Assembly (NCBI GenBank): GCA_902494465.1
Contig: CABUTH010000033.1
Location: forward strand, 1-14,664
From: an uncultured Collinsella sp.
GTDB taxonomy: Bacteria > Actinomycetota > Coriobacteriia > Coriobacteriales > Coriobacteriaceae
DNA: 14,664 nt
Direction: 5' to 3'
Shown piece after piece: positions 13,046-14,664 of this stretch. A model generated the notes under the pieces. The model saw only the letters and a program-made list of their open reading frames with translations, did no database searches and was not told the origin of the DNA. Made by a program: the position numbers and the translations under genes. The first letter of the stretch is position 1. Each line of letters begins with the position of its first letter.

Positions 13046-14032
13046 CTACTCGTCGTCTCCGTCGTTGGGGTCGCCCTTGAGGGTGTTGATGTCCAGGTAC
13101 TGGTTATCGTCCTCTTTTTGCTGGGTTTCCGACTCCGCTTGGGTGGGGCCGCGGAACAGCTGGAATCCCTCAAACGCAATGACACCGAGCAGGGCAATGA
13201 TAATGGCGATAAAGGCAACCTTGACTGCCTGCGGAAATTCCGAGAAACGCAGCGCCTTTTCCTCGGCGTAATAATCGGCGAAGCGCTCTTCGCCCGTGCT
13301 TTTGGTATACGCCGGCGCGGACGCGGCCTCCGGGTCATATTCCGGTGCGGGCGTGGCAGCGTACGGATCGTTGAGATAATCGCTCGATGCGGTGCCATAA
13401 TCCTCGGTCTCGATGCGACCGTTGCCAGCATAGCCATCGGAATAATCGGAATATGCCGCACCGCCCTCATAGTCCGCGGCGCTCGTGTTGGCGGCAAAAA
13501 GCGGGTTAACTGGAACGTCGAGCGCCGGCATGCCGGTAGAGGTCTCATCCAGATCGGCTGCAGCCCAGGAATCGTAGGCAACCTGATGGGCAACGGGCTC
13601 ATCGAGCCTTGCGACCGGAGGCTTGCGTGCCGCAGGAACAGGCAACTGCTGGGCGCTGTACATAACGGTGCTGTCGGCCGATTTGCCCTGCGTCGCTGCA
13701 GCGAGAAATGCCGCCGTCTCGGACGGGTCGCTTGCGGGGCGGGGAGCGGGCGTGGGCGCCGAAGTGGGTGCGGGCGTAGGCGCGGGCGTCGAAACAGGCG
13801 ACTGCGCAGGAGTCGGCGCAGATGCGGTCTTAGGCGCAAGTGCGGGATTGGGGTTTGACGGGCGAGCCCCGCCGCTCATGAGTTCGTCGGCGGTCCACGG
13901 GCGATCATCCATCACGTCGTCAAGGCTCAGCGAAAACAGGTCGTCTTCACTCTCATCGAACATGTGGTGCACATGTCCACCAATTGCCGGAATCAATCCG
14001 CGAGCGGTGCATGATGCCTTGCTCAACGCCAT
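13046..14032 (-). CDS. Pro/Ala-rich single-pass membrane protein of unknown function
   Basis: This is a 328-aa protein. The ATG at 14032 is chosen for AAAGGA 9 nt upstream; a later Met at residue 24 lacks a ribosome site. Residues 1-23 are short and basic with Cys8 and His20/22/23. An acidic patch follows (DESEDDLFSLSLDDVMDD), then a long disordered stretch with a TPAP-type Pro/Ala repeat (about 75-100) and a Tyr/Asp/Ala-rich part (about 185-250). One strong membrane helix lies at about 271-290 (VAFIAIIIALLGVIAF). The 35-residue tail is polar and acidic. No enzymatic motif is visible. The N-terminal region is probably cytoplasmic, given the K/R residues before the helix and no signal peptide. 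The gene is preceded by a perfect -10 box. A scaffold, envelope or division-associated role is possible but not supported. Confidence 0.75.
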   Translation of the reverse strand: MALSKASCTARGLIPAIGGHVHHMFDESEDDLFSLSLDDVMDDRPWTADELMSGGARPSNPNPALAPKTASAPTPAQSPVSTPAPTPAPTSAPTPAPRPASDPSETAAFLAAATQGKSADSTVMYSAQQLPVPAARKPPVARLDEPVAHQVAYDSWAAADLDETSTGMPALDVPVNPLFAANTSAADYEGGAAYSDYSDGYAGNGRIETEDYGTASSDYLNDPYAATPAPEYDPEAASAPAYTKSTGEERFADYYAEEKALRFSEFPQAVKVAFIAIIIALLGVIAFEGFQLFRGPTQAESETQQKEDDNQYLDINTLKGDPNDGDDE

Positions 14033-14066
14033 TCTGTTCCATCCTTTCGAAATACTAATGACATCG

Positions 14067-14072
14067 ATTATA
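14067..14072 (-). promoter_or_regulatory. -10 box for the membrane protein gene
   Basis: TATAAT on the - strand lies 34 nt upstream of the start codon at 14032. No good -35 lies 16-18 bp away, so it may depend on an activator. Confidence 0.5.
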
Positions 14073-14155
14073 TGGAACTTCCCAAGCTGCTCGGTCTTGG
14101 ATTCGTGCTTTCCAGAACTCGCGCCCAAAAGGGGAGGGGCAATCCATGCGAGTGC

Positions 14156-14662
14156 CTACTTGTCGCCGGCCGCCGCCTTGGCCTCATTGAGGTAGCTATA
14201 GAAGCTGTACTTGGAGATGCCAAAGAACTCGCAGGCGCGCTCGCTCGACTTGGAAATGAGGAAGGCGCCGCGACGGTCGAGGTAGCCAATGGCACGAATG
14301 CGCTCGTCTTTGGTCATGAGTGCCGCGGGCTTGCCCACAAACTGCTCGCACTCGTGCAGCAGGTCCTCGAGCAGGTCGCCGATGTTCTTGGTAATGGGCT
14401 CGGGCTCGGTATAGCCCGTGCCGCCGGTGCCGGTAAAGGCGTCGAGCGAACGCTCAAAAGCCTTCATGAGCGTAATGTCAAAGTTAATGCCCAAAATGCC
14501 GACGGGCTTGCCCTCATCGTTGCGGATAAAGATCGTCGACGATTTGAGCAGCTTACCGTCGGTGGTTTTGGTGAGGTATGGCTCGCGGTCGTGTACGTCG
14601 GTGGCGCCCTCGTGCATGGACTCAAACACGATATGGCTGGGGCCGTCACCCAGTTTGCGCCC
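14156..14662 (-). CDS. YheO-like PAS/HTH transcription regulator, 3' part (5' end outside window)
   Basis: The frame is open to the window edge (GRKLGDGPSH precedes the first possible GTG start at 14629), so the gene begins beyond it. The visible part holds the end of a YheO-type PAS domain (YLTKTTDGKLLKSSTIFI, then GKPVGILGINFDIT). A Gly/Thr/Pro linker (GTGGTGYTEPEP) follows, then a C-terminal helix-turn-helix (TKDERIRAIGYLDRRGAFLI, then ACEFFGISKYSFYSYLNEAK). This architecture is that of the YheO/DauR family, cytosolic regulators that sense small molecules and often control nearby amino-acid or purine-related genes. It is transcribed towards the membrane protein gene 123 nt downstream, which has its own -10 box. 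The ligand and targets cannot be read here. Confidence 0.88.
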   Translation of the reverse strand, partial: GRKLGDGPSHIVFESMHEGATDVHDREPYLTKTTDGKLLKSSTIFIRNDEGKPVGILGINFDITLMKAFERSLDAFTGTGGTGYTEPEPITKNIGDLLEDLLHECEQFVGKPAALMTKDERIRAIGYLDRRGAFLISKSSERACEFFGISKYSFYSYLNEAKAAAGDK

Positions 14663-14664
14663 GC

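Noticed and set aside
13007..13858. A 283-codon + strand frame opposite the membrane protein gene
   Set aside because: It is Arg/Gly-rich and is a shadow of the Pro/Ala-rich - strand gene, which has a ribosome site and a -10 box.

Overview
The window is a GC-rich stretch of bacterial chromosome that most resembles a gut coriobacterium, probably Collinsella or a relative. This rests on the anaerobic purine-catabolism cluster, the YheO-type regulator, the base composition and the protein style. No rRNA or marker gene is present, so the taxonomy is inferred.

Region 1 (1-7284, + strand) is a compact metabolic operon: the 3' part of ssnA (aminohydrolase), ygfK (Fe-S/flavin oxidoreductase), a four-cluster ferredoxin, and an XdhD-type molybdenum hydroxylase that carries two [2Fe-2S] clusters but no FAD domain. 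A clear intrinsic terminator follows. Together these genes look like the redox core of the ssnA/ygfK/xdhD set known for anaerobic purine and uric acid use. Electrons taken by the Mo enzyme could pass through the ferredoxin to the flavin and NAD(P) sites of YgfK.

Region 2 (7285-11397) is an accessory region. It holds an AbiEi/DUF559-like nuclease-fold protein (- strand) and a DUF234-type AAA ATPase with a PD-(D/E)XK-like tail (+ strand). It also holds a 41-codon membrane-peptide gene (- strand) whose 3' end faces a candidate antisense RNA (+ strand), and a decayed remnant of a second ATPase 3' end. Three clusters of a 48-bp palindromic repeat lie between these genes. In the two large arrays the repeat recurs every 61-62 bp, and both arrays lie where genes converge. 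A 23-bp near-perfect inverted repeat stands before the ATPase gene.

Region 3 (11398-14664) holds a DEDDh 3'-5' exonuclease (+), a 140-aa protein of unknown function (-), an intergenic block with three iteron-like repeats at 33-bp spacing, a Pro/Ala-rich single-pass membrane protein (-), and the 3' part of a YheO-like transcription regulator (-) that runs off the window end.

The strongest candidates for undescribed biology are the phased palindromic repeat family and the putative type I toxin-antitoxin locus at 10919-11139. The ATPase, its large upstream palindrome and the ATPase fossil also deserve attention.
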